Shown here piece by piece: positions 28,589 through 42,836 of a stretch of 64,000 bases of DNA. The DNA comes from Pseudonocardia sp. CNS-004. GTDB taxonomy: Bacteria > Actinomycetota > Actinomycetes > Mycobacteriales > Pseudonocardiaceae. The notes under the pieces were generated by a model. That model saw nothing but the letters and a program-made list of their open reading frames with translations. It did not search any database and had not been told where the DNA came from. Within the stretch, counting starts at the first letter, position 1; each line of letters opens with the position of its first letter. Position numbers and translations under genes: made by a program. The stretch lies in the NCBI GenBank assembly GCA_001942185.1, contig MKJV01000080.1, forward strand, positions 1 through 64,000. The letters are read 5' to 3'.

Positions 28589-29449
28589 GACTACGAAGGG
28601 ATCTTCCGCAACCACATCGAACCGCACCTCGGGGCGATGTCCGTCGGCGAGATCAGCCCGGCCACCGTACGAGGGTGGCGCACTGACCTGCTCGACAGCG
28701 GCATATCCCGCAACCGCGCCGCGAAGGTGTACCGCCTGCTCCGGGCAATCATGAACACGGCCAAGGACGACGAGCTGATCCGCAAGAACCCGTGCCGGAT
28801 CAAGGGCGCCGACAAGGAGACGGAGACCAGTCGCCCGGTCGCCAGCGTGCCTCAGGTATACGCGTTGGCGGACGCCGCGCCGCGCCGATTCCGGGTGCTC
28901 GTGCTGCTCGGCGCGTTCACGAGCCTGCGCTGGGGTGAGCTCGTGAACCTGCGGCGGTGCGACGTCGACACCACGGCTGGAGTCGTGTAGGTGACCAGGA
29001 CGCTGAGCGAGCGCGATGACGGCAACCTCGACCCGGCGAGCACCCCGAAGTCCCCCGCCAGCGTGCGGTCGGTGGCCGTCCCCGCGTTGGTCGCCGCGGA
29101 TCTTGCCGCGCATCTGGCGGAGTTCACCGCTCCTGCGCCGGACGCGTTCGCGTTCCTCGGCGAGCTGGGCGGCCGACTGCGCCGCAGCAACTTCCGGCGG
29201 GCTACTCACTGGCGCGAGATGGTGCGACAGGTCGGACTCCCTGTCGACTTCCACTTCCACGACCTGCGTCACACGGGGAACCAGCTCGCGGTCGAGGCCT
29301 GCGCCACGACCAAGGAACTCATGCGCCGGATGGGCCACAGCACCGTGCGTGCCGCGATGCGCTACCAGCACTCGACGGACCGCCGGGACCGCCAGATCGC
29401 AGCGGAGATGAGCCGCCGAGCGAAGGCAGAGAAGGACAGGAGCACGTGA
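28580..29449 (+). pseudogene. tyrosine-recombinase integrase, 5'-truncated with in-frame TAG
   Basis: Phage/ICE-type integrase. The core-binding domain starts abruptly at about TRDDYEGIFRNHIEPHLG, and the N-terminal arm domain is absent. The catalytic domain has Arg in TSLRWGELVNL, HDLRHTG and MGHSTVRAAMRYQH with the nucleophile Tyr, so catalytic residues survive. An in-frame TAG at 28988-28990 separates two blocks read in the same frame, and a GTG follows at once. A strong terminator lies downstream, then tRNA-Ala. Truncated together with the rhamnulokinase at one junction. Non-functional unless suppressed. Confidence 0.82.
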
Positions 29450-29469
29450 CCGTGTGGCACGTACGTGGC

Positions 29470-29505
29470 ACGGCCCCCGGCGGAGTGATGTTGTCCGGGG
29501 GCCGT
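29470..29505 (+). terminator. terminator after integrase
   Basis: ACGGCCCCCGG (29470-29480) pairs perfectly with CCGGGGGCCGT (29495-29505), followed by TTTGC. It separates the integrase remnant from the tRNA-Ala 3' end. Confidence 0.7.
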
Positions 29506-29511
29506 TTGCAC

Positions 29512-29587
29512 TGGTGGAGACGAGGGGAATCGAACCCCTAACCCCCGCCTTGCAAAGGCGGTGCTCTGCCAATTGAGCTACGTCCCT
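29512..29587 (-). tRNA. tRNA-Ala (TGC)
   Basis: Cloverleaf on the minus strand. The D-arm region is TAGCTCAATTGGCAGAGC, the anticodon stem CCGCC/GGCGG encloses the TGC anticodon, and the T-arm is AGGGGTTCGATTCCCCT. CCA is encoded at the 3' end (29512-29514). The acceptor 5' strand reads AGGGACG where GGGGACG would pair better, probably one more missing G. Host site of the adjacent integrated element. Confidence 0.92.
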
Positions 29588-29636
29588 GGCTGAGCGGGGA
29601 CGTTACCCGCTCAGCAGCGGGCGGTGTTGCCCGGGT

Positions 29637-29747
29637 TCAGTTGTTGGTGGCCTCGTGCCAGAGGTCGGTCTCGCGGGAGGCGCGCACCTTGGAGAAGATG
29701 AAGGCGCCCGCGGCGAGGGCAACAGCAACAGCGATGAGCTTCTTCAC
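29637..29747 (-). CDS. DLW-39 family small protein
   Basis: A 36-residue peptide from the GTG at 29747: MKKLIAVAVALAAG start, one hydrophobic helix, then basic RASRE and the family signature DLWHEATNN at the end. The DLW motif and position between tRNA-Ala and tRNA-Ile beside gyrA match the actinobacterial DLW-39 family. AGGA ten bases upstream supports this start; a GTG at 29756 would give exactly 39 residues. Function unknown, probably membrane-attached. Confidence 0.8.
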   Translation of the reverse strand: MKKLIAVAVALAAGAFIFSKVRASRETDLWHEATNN

Positions 29748-29801
29748 GAGGATCACGTCCTAACCTGTCCCGAAGGATGTCCGGAGTGGAGCTCAGGGGA
29801 G

Positions 29802-29875
29802 TGGGCCCAGCTGGATTTGAACCAGCGACCTCGTCGTTATCAGCGACGCGCTCTAACCAACTGAGCTATGGGCCC
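29802..29875 (-). tRNA. tRNA-Ile (GAT)
   Basis: A minus-strand 74-base cloverleaf. The acceptor GGGCCCA pairs with TGGGCCC. The D-arm is TAGCTCAGTTGGTTAGAGC, the anticodon GAT sits in CTGATAAC, and the T-arm is CTGGTTCAAATCCAG. No encoded CCA. Its place downstream of gyrA, with tRNA-Ala next, is conserved in actinobacteria. Confidence 0.94.
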
Positions 29876-29937
29876 TTGCGACGGGGACGAGGCTACCGCA
29901 GCGCCCCCGGTCGCCTTCAACCGGATACCCCCTGGCG

Positions 29938-30935
29938 TCAGTCCCGCTCGGAGAGGGTGAGCTCGATGCCGCCCACCAGGTCGGCGGACACGTTGTAGAC
30001 GAACGCGCCCACCGTGACGGCCACGGCGAAGAGCAGGCTGTTGATCGCCCCGATCACGGCGGCGAAGCCGAACACGCGGCCTGCGCTGATGAGCGGCTTC
30101 CGGTGGGGGTGTCGCCCGACACCAGGTCGGCGTAGGTGCCGTTGAGCCGGTCCCACACCCCCATGCCGTCGAGGGCGCCGTAGAGCACCCCGACCGCCAC
30201 CAGCCAGATGAAGAACAGCACGACGGCCAGCACGAGGCCCAGCTTCAGGGCCGACCAGGGGTCGATCCGCTTGAGCTGGAGCGCAGCCTGCCTGGGCGGC
30301 CGACTGCGCACCGCCCGCACGCTGGACCAGCTGTCGGCGTTCGGCTTCGACCCGGTGCGCGACTCGTCGGGGTACGAGGGCGGCTCCAGGAACGCGGTGG
30401 GGCCCTCGTCGAGGAACCCGCCGCCCTGCGGTGGCGCGTGCGTGGTGTCGGCCGGGGCCTCCGCCGCCGCACCGCCGCCGTCGGACATCCGGTTCCACGG
30501 CGGCGGCGCCGCCGCGTCCGGGCCGGGGGCCGGCATCGGGCCGGGCGCAGGCTCGGGGTCGGGTGGCCGAGGCGTGGGCGATGGCGCCACGGGTGTGGCC
30601 GCCGCGGGCGGGGCGGACGGGGCCTGTGCCTGGGTCGTCGAAGTCTCCGCCGCCCCGGTGCCGGGCGGTGCCGGCGCCGGAGCGGGGGTCGGCGACGGAC
30701 GCTGCGGAAGCGGGATGTATGCCGTGGGTGCGTCCACTCCGGTCGGTGCGACCGGGCGGTCGGCGAGGGTCACCGCCTCGGCCTGCGCCGACCCGTTCGC
30801 GCCTGCGGCGCTCCCGTTCTCGACGGGAGCCGCAGGCTCGGCCCGGCTCGCCTGCGGTGGGATCGCCGCCTGCTCGCCGGTGGCCACACGGCCTTGGCCG
30901 TCGGGCTCGTCCGGGGTGCTCGTCGTGTCGTTCAC
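29938..30935 (-). CDS. DUF3566 membrane protein, frameshifted
   Basis: A protein of 332 residues after correction. The long Pro/Ala/Gly-rich cytoplasmic N terminus (about 200 residues) is followed by the DUF3566 core: QLKRIDPWSALKLGLVLAVVLFFIWLVAVGVLYGALDGMGVWDRLN, then SAGRVFGFAAVIGAINSLLFAVAVTVGAFVYNVSADLVGGIELTL. The two helices are in different frames because one base is missing near 30105. The gene directly follows gyrA (orthologue of mycobacterial Rv0007). In mycobacteria this family is linked to division or envelope functions. Role here inferred only from synteny. Confidence 0.85.
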
Positions 30936-30984
30936 GAGGTGAGGTGTCTCCTCGGGGCCTTGTGGGGTGGGACGGCTCGCGAGC

Positions 30985-33481
<2,497 letters not shown>

Positions 33482-33523
33482 GGTCCTTCTCTGCTCGTGC
33501 TGTTCCTGATCGCGGCGCGCGGA

Positions 33524-35560
<2,037 letters not shown>

Positions 35561-35767
35561 TCAGAGCCTCTCGACCGGGCGATGGGGAGCGCCCGGAACA
35601 CTCCTCCATCATACCGGGGCACCCTGACTGGAACGCGGCTAGGACACCCCCAGAATCGTCACAGACAGCCGATCAGAAGCCGAGACGGGTCGTTTCGGCC
35701 GCGACCGGCTCTGAAACGCGCTACGAGCCCGTCATGCCGCCCTGATTCGCGCGTGCCGCGACCGGCG

Positions 35768-36418
35768 TCATCCGTACGTGTCCCGGGGCCCCCTGCCGCG
35801 GACGTGCCGCGGGCCGCGCCGCCAGCTCGGCCCGGACGGCCCGACCACCCGGATCCGGCGCACGACGTCCTTCCCCACCGCGCCGGCCAGCCGGGCGAGC
35901 AGCTGCCGTTGGAGCTGGCGCAGCTGCGTGGCCCACGCGGTGGACTCGGCCTGCAGCACGAGCTCGCCGTCGCGCAACGACAGCGGTGTGCAGTGGTCGG
36001 AGATCTCGGTGCCGACCAGGTGCGGCCAGCGTCCGAGGACGGTGGCGTCGGTGAGCCTCGGCGACCAGCCGCGGTCCAGCGCGACCCGCGACACGAGCCG
36101 TCCGAACGGCTGCGGGTCGCGCTCGTCCGGCCCGGAGCTCGACCACCGGCGGCGGCGGCCACGGGGCCGGGTGGGCTTGCGGCCCTCCATCTCGGCGGAG
36201 CGCTGGGCCGCTCGTTCCGCATTGGCCTCCCGGGCCGCCCGCAGCGCCTCGCGGGCGAGGTCGGCACCGCGATTGCGACCAGCGGTCACCTCCTGTTCAT
36301 CCCCAAGGCTGGGGACAGGTGGTCCCGAATGGGGCACGATGGGCGGTTCTCCCGGCACGACGGGCGGTTGTTTTTGCTCGTCATCACCAGTGCGGCGCGA
36401 GTTATCCACAGTATCCAC
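35768..36418 (-). CDS. DciA-like DUF721 protein
   Basis: DUF721-family protein between recF and gyrB (orthologue of mycobacterial Rv0004). DciA proteins interact with and help load the DnaB replicative helicase. The N terminus is low complexity and acidic/Pro-rich. The DUF721 domain (about residues 105-190) has LVSRVALDRGWSPRLTDATVLGRWPHLVGTEISDHCTPLSLRDGELVLQAESTAWATQLRQLQRQLL. 216 residues from the GTG at 36418; the GTG at 36409 has a better-spaced AAAGG. Two DnaA-box-like sites overlap the start. Intact. Confidence 0.85.
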   Translation of the reverse strand: MDTVDNSRRTGDDEQKQPPVVPGEPPIVPHSGPPVPSLGDEQEVTAGRNRGADLAREALRAAREANAERAAQRSAEMEGRKPTRPRGRRRRWSSSGPDERDPQPFGRLVSRVALDRGWSPRLTDATVLGRWPHLVGTEISDHCTPLSLRDGELVLQAESTAWATQLRQLQRQLLARLAGAVGKDVVRRIRVVGPSGPSWRRGPRHVRGRGPRDTYG

Positions 36419-36419
36419 A
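36402..36419. promoter_or_regulatory. tandem DnaA-box-like sites at the dciA start
   Basis: TTATCCACA (36402-36410), a perfect E. coli-type DnaA box, is followed by GTATCCACA (36411-36419), one mismatch. They overlap the first codons of the DUF721 gene, between recF and gyrB, about 4 kb from oriC. Confidence 0.45.
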
Positions 36420-36442
36420 CCTTTGTCCCCAGGTGGGTGAGA

Positions 36443-37576
36443 TCACAGCCGACCTCCTGACGTGGTCTCTTGCGCAAGCCGCTCGACGTGCCCTCCGTTC
36501 ACCGCGAACCGGGCACCGTCAAGGCCGTCGGGTACGTCCTCGGCCACCGCAGCGGTGATCAACACCTGTTCGGCGCGGCGGGCGACGTCGGCCAGCGCAC
36601 TGCGCCGCCGGGAGTCGAGCTCCGCGAACACGTCGTCCAGCACGAGGACCGGCTCGACGTCGTCGGCGCACAGCAGCCGGTACGACGCGAGCCGCAGCGC
36701 GAGCGCCAGCGCCCAGGACTCCCCGTGGCTCGCGTAGCCCTTCGCCGGACCCTCGCCGAGACTCAGCTCCAGGTCGTCGCGGTGCGGGCCCACGAGGCAC
36801 ACACCGCGCTCCACCTCCTGCCGCCGCAGGCGCGCCATCGCGTCCACGAGCAGCGGCTCCAGCTCGCCCGCCGAGGCCGGCAGGTCGCCGTCGAGGCTGC
36901 AGCGGTAGCCGACCGCGATCGGGTCCGAGGTCGGCGCGACCTCCGCGAACGCCGCCACCGCGAGCGGGGCGATGGCGGTGACCAGCTCCAGCCTCCCCGC
37001 CAGCAGCGCGGCGCCGTGCCGGGCGAGGTGGCCGTCCCACACGTCCAGCGTGCGCAGGTCACCCCCGCCGCGCGCCGTCTTGAGCAGCGCGGAGCGCTGG
37101 CGCAGCACCCGGTCGTAGTCGGAGCGGACGGCGGCGTAGCGCGGGAACCGCGACACCAGCAGGTCGTCGAGGAACCGGCGGCGTTCACCGGGATCCCCGC
37201 GCACCAGCGCGAGGTCCTCGGGGGCGAACAGGACGGTGCGCAGGATCCCCAGCACGTCCCGTGGCTTCGCCACCGGTGCGCGGTTCACCCGCGCCCGGTT
37301 GGCCCGGCCCGCCGTGATCTCCAGCTCCACGGCCAGCTCCCGGCCCTGGTGCACGACCAGCCCGCGCACGAGCGCACGGTCGGCGCCGCGCCGGATCAGC
37401 GGCGCATCCGTGGCGACGCGGTGCGAACCGAGCGTGGCCAGGTAGCCCGCCGCCTCCACGAGGTTGGTCTTGCCCACCCCGTTCGGCCCCACGAGCACCG
37501 TGACGCCGGGCTGCAGGTCGAGCTCGGCGCTCTCCCAGGAGCGGAAGTCGGTGACGGCGAGGCGGCGCAGGTGCAC
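36443..37576 (-). CDS. recF: DNA replication and repair protein RecF
   Basis: ABC/SMC-type ATPase that loads RecA at gaps together with RecOR. 377 residues, intact. It begins [21 protein letters not shown], with Walker [11 protein letters not shown], signature-type [15 protein letters not shown] and Walker [16 protein letters not shown] start. It follows gnd by three bases, and its stop is 24 bases before the DUF721 GTG: the dnaN-gnd-recF-dciA-gyrBA run is one compact minus-strand series. Confidence 0.95.
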   Translation of the reverse strand: MHLRRLAVTDFRSWESAELDLQPGVTVLVGPNGVGKTNLVEAAGYLATLGSHRVATDAPLIRRGADRALVRGLVVHQGRELAVELEITAGRANRARVNRAPVAKPRDVLGILRTVLFAPEDLALVRGDPGERRRFLDDLLVSRFPRYAAVRSDYDRVLRQRSALLKTARGGGDLRTLDVWDGHLARHGAALLAGRLELVTAIAPLAVAAFAEVAPTSDPIAVGYRCSLDGDLPASAGELEPLLVDAMARLRRQEVERGVCLVGPHRDDLELSLGEGPAKGYASHGESWALALALRLASYRLLCADDVEPVLVLDDVFAELDSRRRSALADVARRAEQVLITAAVAEDVPDGLDGARFAVNGGHVERLAQETTSGGRL

Positions 37577-37579
37577 GGC

Positions 37580-38510
37580 CTAATTCTGGGCGGGGCCCGG
37601 GCCGGCGTGCTCACCCGGCGTGCCCGCGGGTCCGGCGGCGCGCACCGCGTGGCCGCCGAACTGCTGGCGCAGCGCCGCGACCGCGCGCATCGCGGGCGAG
37701 GAGTCCTGCCGGGAGGCGAACCGCGCGAACAGCGCCGCGGAGATCACCGGCAGCGGCACCGCGTGCTTGATCGCCTCTTCGATCGTCCAGCGGCCCTCTC
37801 CGGAGTCCTCGACGTAGTCGTCGAGCTTCGCCAGGCCGGGGTCCTGCTCCAACGCGTCGACGAGCAGGTCGAGCAGCCACGAACGCACCACCGTGCCGCG
37901 CGACCACGCCTGCAGCACACCGGGTACGTCGGTGATCAGCTCGGCCGCCGAGAGCAGCTCGAACCCCTCGGCGTAGGCCTGCATCAGCCCGTACTCGATG
38001 CCGTTGTGGACCATCTTCGAGAAGTGGCCCGCGCCACCGGGCCCGCGTGCACGAAGCCTTCCTCGCGCGGTCCTCCGGGCGCAGGGCGTCGAAGATCGGC
38101 ATGGCGCGTTCGACGTGCTCCGCGGAGCCGCCCGCCATCAGCCCGTAGCCGTTGGCCTTGCCCCAGATGCCGCCCGAGACACCGACGTCGAGGTATCCGA
38201 TCCCCTTCTCGTCGAGCAGGGTGGCGTTGGGGCCGTCGTCGGTGTAGCGCGAGTTGCCGCCGTCGATCACGAGGTCGCCGGGCTCCAGCACGTCGCCGAG
38301 CACCCGCACGGTGCTGCGGGTCGGCTCCCCGGACGGGACCATCACCCACACGACGCGGGGCGCGCTGAGTGCGCTCGCCAGCGCTGCCGGCGACTCGACG
38401 TCGCTCACCTCGGGACGGGGGTCGTAGCCGACCACCTCGTGGCCCGCTGCGCGCAGCCGGTCGCGCATGTTGCCGCCCATCCGGCCCAGCCCGATGAGTC
38501 CCAGTTGCAC
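37580..38510 (-). CDS. gnd: 6-phosphogluconate dehydrogenase (decarboxylating, short form), frameshifted
   Basis: NAD(P)-dependent enzyme of the pentose-phosphate pathway, the roughly 300-residue type found between dnaN and recF in actinobacteria. N-terminal Rossmann GLIGLGRMGGNM, then VIDGGNSRYTDD, DVGVSGGIWGKANGYGLMAGG and KMVHNGIEYGLMQAYAEGFELL. Two missing bases near 38065 and 38035 (expected EEGFVHAGPVGAGHFSKMVHNG) split it. Corrected length 310. RecF starts three bases downstream. Confidence 0.9.
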
Positions 38511-38545
38511 GTTCTCTCCCCCGGTGTCTGGCGCTCGCCCGGCCC

Positions 38546-39703
38546 TCAGCCGGGCAGACGCACGGGCATCAACAGGTGCAGGTACCCCGGCACCGGTTCC
38601 GCAGTCTCCTCGGCCCCGTCCTCCGCGGGTGCGGCCGGCACCGGCCGCACCAGTGCGGGCCGGTTCGGCGTGGTGAACGTGAGTTGCGCCCGCTCGGTGT
38701 GCAGAGCACCGAGGCCGTCGAGAAGGTACCCGGGGTTGAACGCGATGACGAGCGGCGCGCCGTCGAGCTCACACGGAAGCTCCTCCTCGGCGCTGCCGAC
38801 GTCGTCGCCCCCCGCGGCGAGGCGCAGCCCGTCGTCGGCGAACTCCATGCGGACCTGGGCGACGCGGTCGGTCACCAGCGCCACGCGCTTGATCGCCTCG
38901 ACCAGCGGCGCCACCTCGATGACGGCGGCGCTCGTGTGCTCGGCCGGGATCAGCTGCCGGAACCGCGGGAACTCGGCGTCGAGCAGCCGGGTGGTGGCGC
39001 GGCGGCCGCCGCCCGTGATGCCCAGCATCCCGTCGCCCGCCGACAACGCGATCTCGACGGTGCCCGCCCCGGCGAGCGTCTTCGCGACCTCCGCGAGCGT
39101 GCGTGCCGGGATCAGCACCGCGCTCGACTGCGCGTCGTCCTCCGGGGTCCAGTCCAGCTCGCGGACGGCGAGCCGGAACCGGTCGGTGGCCGCGAGCGTG
39201 AGCTGCTGGCCCTCGATCTCCAGCCGGATGCCGGTGAGCATCGGCAGCGTGTCGTCACGGCCTGCCGCGACGGCGACCTGGGCGACGGCCTCGGCGAGCT
39301 CGCTCGCGGTGATCGTGCCGGCGAGCTGCGGCATCGCCGGCAGCTGCGGGTAGTCCTCGACCGGCATCGTCGGCAGGCTGAACCGGCTGCTGCCGCAGTT
39401 GATCGTGGCGCGGGCGCCGTCGACGACGAGGTCGACCGGCTTCGCGGGAAGTGCGCGGGTGATGTCGGCCAGGAGCCTGCCCGAGACGAGCACGCGGCCC
39501 GCGTCGCCGATCGTGGCGTCGAGCTCGACGCGCGCCGAGGTCTCGTAGTCGAACCCGGACACGGTGAGTCGATCTCCGTCGGCACCACTGGTGGCTTCGA
39601 CGAGCACCCCGCCGAGAACCGGGACCGGCGGGCGCGCCGGAAGGCTGCGGGCCACCCAGGCAGCGGCGTCGGCGAGGACGTCGCGTTCGACCCGGAACTT
39701 CAT
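38546..39703 (-). CDS. dnaN: DNA polymerase III beta sliding clamp
   Basis: Ring clamp that tethers DNA polymerase III. 385 residues from ATG 39703: [37 protein letters not shown], then the three clamp domains ([53 protein letters not shown], the C-terminal [12 protein letters not shown]). AGAGGTCCTCTC upstream supplies GAGG. The frame extends to 39898 but that lies in oriC. Intact in one frame. Confidence 0.96.
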   Translation of the reverse strand: MKFRVERDVLADAAAWVARSLPARPPVPVLGGVLVEATSGADGDRLTVSGFDYETSARVELDATIGDAGRVLVSGRLLADITRALPAKPVDLVVDGARATINCGSSRFSLPTMPVEDYPQLPAMPQLAGTITASELAEAVAQVAVAAGRDDTLPMLTGIRLEIEGQQLTLAATDRFRLAVRELDWTPEDDAQSSAVLIPARTLAEVAKTLAGAGTVEIALSAGDGMLGITGGGRRATTRLLDAEFPRFRQLIPAEHTSAAVIEVAPLVEAIKRVALVTDRVAQVRMEFADDGLRLAAGGDDVGSAEEELPCELDGAPLVIAFNPGYLLDGLGALHTERAQLTFTTPNRPALVRPVPAAPAEDGAEETAEPVPGYLHLLMPVRLPG

Positions 39704-40580
39704 GAGAGGACCTCTCGCGCTGGGGACGACTCTGGGTGCCGGCAGCGTGCCGGCCGGCTTGTGGGTGCGGCGCCCGGACGCCGCCGTGGTGCCGGGGAGG
39801 ACCCGGGCCGGGGAGACCCACCGTAGAGCCTCCGGACGGCGGGTGTCACCTCGGCCATGGGGTACCCGATCCGGGCACACCGCTCCGAGTCCATCCACCC
39901 CGCTGTTTCTCTCTTAGATGTTCAAAGAGAGAGATACAGCAGTAGTAAAAGGTCCTGTGAGCAGTGTGGATGGAGCCCCGTCCCCGGCAGGTCAGAGGCC
40001 CCGTGTCCGGATGTGGAGCACTGGGTGGGAGCACCCGTGGGCGGATCGGGAGACCCGTGGATGGAGCTCCGGAGGGGGCACCTGTCCCCGCGGCGGACAC
40101 CGGTTTTCCACCGACTTCGCACGATCCGTCCACCGGCCCCTCGGCGCTCATCCACAGAGTTGTCCCCAGATGTGGGTGAAGAGTGGTCGACTGGGGACGC
40201 AGTGCGACCGGATCCGGAGTCGTGGACCTCACGGTGCGCGACCCGTCCTGCAACGTTTCGCACACGGGTGACGACGATTGGTGACCGCGTGTGGTGACTC
40301 GACGTAGCCTTCTTGCATACGAAGAGCTACCGCATGGTCGGTCCGATCGGCGCCGCAGCGACGGCGGGCGGCATGTTCCCGCAACGATCACGACGCGCGG
40401 GACACCGGCCACTCGGAGTGTGATCACCGGAGGTGGTCCGAGAGCGCCGGATGCGACGCCCCGGCACCGCTTGCGCCGATCATGCGCACGCCGATCGTCA
40501 ACCGTGCCGGCACGACGACAGATCAGTCGTGCCGGCACCACTTCCTGCGATCACGAGCCATCGTCTCGTCTACCGGGGCA
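39704..40580. other. oriC: oriC: dnaA-dnaN intergenic replication origin
   Basis: 877 bases without a gene between dnaA and dnaN, the standard actinobacterial origin site. A cluster of DnaA-box-like 9-mers spans about 39964-40296. Best are TCATCCACA (40148-40156) and TTGTCCCCA (40160-40168); weaker ones are TGTGGATGG, TGTGGAGCA, TTTTCCACC and TGTGGGTGA. The only AT-rich patch, 39902-39960, holds a dyad (TCTCTCTT at 39908-39915 against AAGAGAGA at 39925-39932, with GCTGT and ACAGC outside) and is the likely unwinding element. Regulatory sites of dnaN must also lie here. Confidence 0.85.
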
Positions 40581-42208
40581 CTAGTGCCGGGCGCGCTGCT
40601 TGATCCGCGCAGTCAGCTCCTGGACCTGTTCGAAGGTCTTGCGGCGCTGGGCGATCTCATTGCGGATCTTCTTGTCCGCGTGCATGACCGTGGTGTGGTC
40701 GCGGCCGCCGAAGGTCTGCCCGATGCGCGGCAACGAGAGATCGGTGAGCTCGCGGCACAGGTACATGGCGATCTGGCGGGGCTGGGCGTGTGCCTTCGAC
40801 TTCCCCGGGCCGCAGAGCTCGTCGATCGTGACGCCGAAGAACTCGGCCGTGACGGCCATGATCGTGGGCGCGGTGATCTCCGACGCCGCCGAGTCCGGGA
40901 TGAGGTCGCGCAGGACGATCTCGGCGAGCTGGGTGTCGACCGGCTGCCGGTTCAGCGACGCGAACGCCGTGACCCGGATCAGCGCGCCCTCCAGCTCGCG
41001 GATGTTGCGCTCGATCCGCTCCGCGATGAACTCCAGGACGTCGCCGGGGACGGCGAGGCGGTCCTGCGCGGCCTTCTTCCTCAGGATCGCGATGCGCGTC
41101 TCCAGCTCGGGCGGCTGGATGTCGGTGATGAGGCCCCACTCGAACCGCGTGCGCATCCGGTCCTCGAGCGTCTCGAGGCGCTTGGGCGGGCGGTCGGAGG
41201 AGACGACGATCTGCTTGTTGGCGTTGTGGAGGGTGTTGAAGGTGTGGAAGAACTCCTCCTGAGTACCTTCCTTGCCCTCCAGGAACTGGATGTCGTCCAC
41301 CAGCAGCACGTCGATGTCGCGGTAGCGGCGCTGGAACGCCACCTTGCGGTCGTCGCGCAGCGAGTTGATGAAGTCGTTCGTGAACTCCTCGGTGGAGACG
41401 TAGCGCACGCGCATGCCGGGGAACAGCCGCTGCGTGTAGTGCCCGACCGCGTGGAGCAGGTGGGTCTTGCCCAGCCCGGACTCGCCCCAGATGAACAACG
41501 GGTTGTAGGCGCGGGCGGGCGCCTCGGCCACCGCGACGGCGGCGGCGTGGCTGAAGCGGTTGGACGCCCCGATGACGAACGTGTCGAACGTGTACTTCTC
41601 GTTCAGGCGGGTCTGCGAGCGCGGGGTGACGGCCTCACCGGCGGGCGGGCCGGAGTAGGTCGGCCACACCTCGGGGGCGCGCCCGTCGCCGCCGGACTCG
41701 CGGGGGCCACCGCGCCCGACCGCGCCGCGTCGGCCTCGACGAGCGCCGCCGCGCGGGGCCCCGCGGTGGGAAGGGCGATCGCGTCCGCGGTGATCGGCTC
41801 CTCCGGCCGGTCGTCGGCCGGGTGCTCGCTGCCGGTGTCGGCGCCCGAGGCGGCCGGCCCGTTGTGGGCCGGCCCGTTGTGGTTCGACATCCCCGGCGGG
41901 TCGGGCACCTCGGTGCCGCCGGACGCCGCCGAGGCGTCGACGACGACCGCGAGGTTCACCGTGACACCGAGGTGCCGCCCGAGCGCGTCGCTGATCGGCC
42001 TGCGCAGGATCCGCTCGATCGCGTCCTTGGCGAACTCGCTCGGCGCCGCGAGCAACGCGGTGCCGTCGATCAGACCGAGCGGACGGGTGAGGCGGAGGAA
42101 CGCTCGCTGCTGCGGGGACAACGACTGACCCGAGCCCGCCGCCGCGCCGGAGAGGTCGGCGATGACACGGTTCCAGACCTGTCCCAAGTCTCCTGGTTGG
42201 TCGGCCAC
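40581..42208 (-). CDS. dnaA: chromosomal replication initiator DnaA, frameshifted
   Basis: Origin-binding AAA+ ATPase. Domain I reads [19 protein letters not shown]; domain II is long and Pro/Ala-rich. Domain III has Walker [18 protein letters not shown] and Walker [26 protein letters not shown]. Domain IV has the DNA-binding signature [15 protein letters not shown]. Domains I-II and III-IV are in different frames, with one base missing within 41670-41725. GTG 42208 has GGAGGGG 11 bases upstream. Corrected length 542. A perfect DnaA box lies 72 bases upstream. Confidence 0.95.
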
Positions 42209-42679
42209 CGGTCCGCGCTCCCCTCCGGTCGTCGCCCCCGGACGATCACGCACCCCGGAAGGGGCGACCATCCCCAGACTTGTCCACACCTGTGCGCAAG
42301 ACGGTACGCGGGCACGCTGCGTCAACGCTGGCGGGCCCGTGCAGCCGGACGGTTCGACGATCCCCCCGGATCTCGCTGTGAAGTGGGGGACGCTAACAAC
42401 GTCGTGCGGCTGCCACAAGTCACCCGACCCGTGCAATCGGGCAACAGGATGATCGCGATCTGGTCCGGCGGGCACGTGGGCCCGCGAGGTGCCTGCCATG
42501 TACCCTGGAGTGCAACCGTGCCCGTGCATGCGGGCCGAGTGCTGCCCGTGGTGCGCGGTTCGACGTGCGCCGAGAGCGGTGCACGTCCTGCACGGGTGCC
42601 GAAGCACCACCGTCCGAACCACCCGAATGATGAGCATCGACGGCCTGCCCCGCACCGCCGTCGACCAGGAGAGCCGACC
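42209..42679. other. dnaA-rpmH divergent intergenic region
   Basis: 471 bases separating the divergent dnaA and rpmH genes. It must contain both promoters. Apart from the DnaA box at 42280-42288 I see no further boxes of high quality and no coding frame with good character. The rpmH ribosome site GGAG is at 42668-42671. Confidence 0.6.
42280..42288 (+). promoter_or_regulatory. DnaA box upstream of dnaA
   Basis: TTGTCCACA, a perfect actinobacterial DnaA box, in the 471-base dnaA-rpmH gap and 72 bases before the dnaA start. The position fits DnaA autoregulation. Confidence 0.6.
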
Positions 42680-42823
42680 GTGAGCAAGGGCAAGCGCACC
42701 TTCCAGCCCAACAACCGCCGCCGGGCCCGCACCCACGGGTTCAGGCTGCGCATGCGCACCCGTGCGGGGCGCGCCATCGTCGCGGCCCGCCGTGGCAAGG
42801 GCCGCCAGCGGCTCTCCGCCTGA
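42680..42823 (+). CDS. rpmH: 50S ribosomal protein L34
   Basis: A 47-residue, highly basic ribosomal protein: [46 protein letters not shown] pattern typical of L34. GTG start with GGAG eight bases upstream. First gene of the rpmH-rnpA-yidD-yidC-jag-rsmG series diverging from dnaA. Intact. Confidence 0.97.
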   Translation: MSKGKRTFQPNNRRRARTHGFRLRMRTRAGRAIVAARRGKGRQRLSA

Positions 42824-42836
42824 TCCGGCCGGCCCG

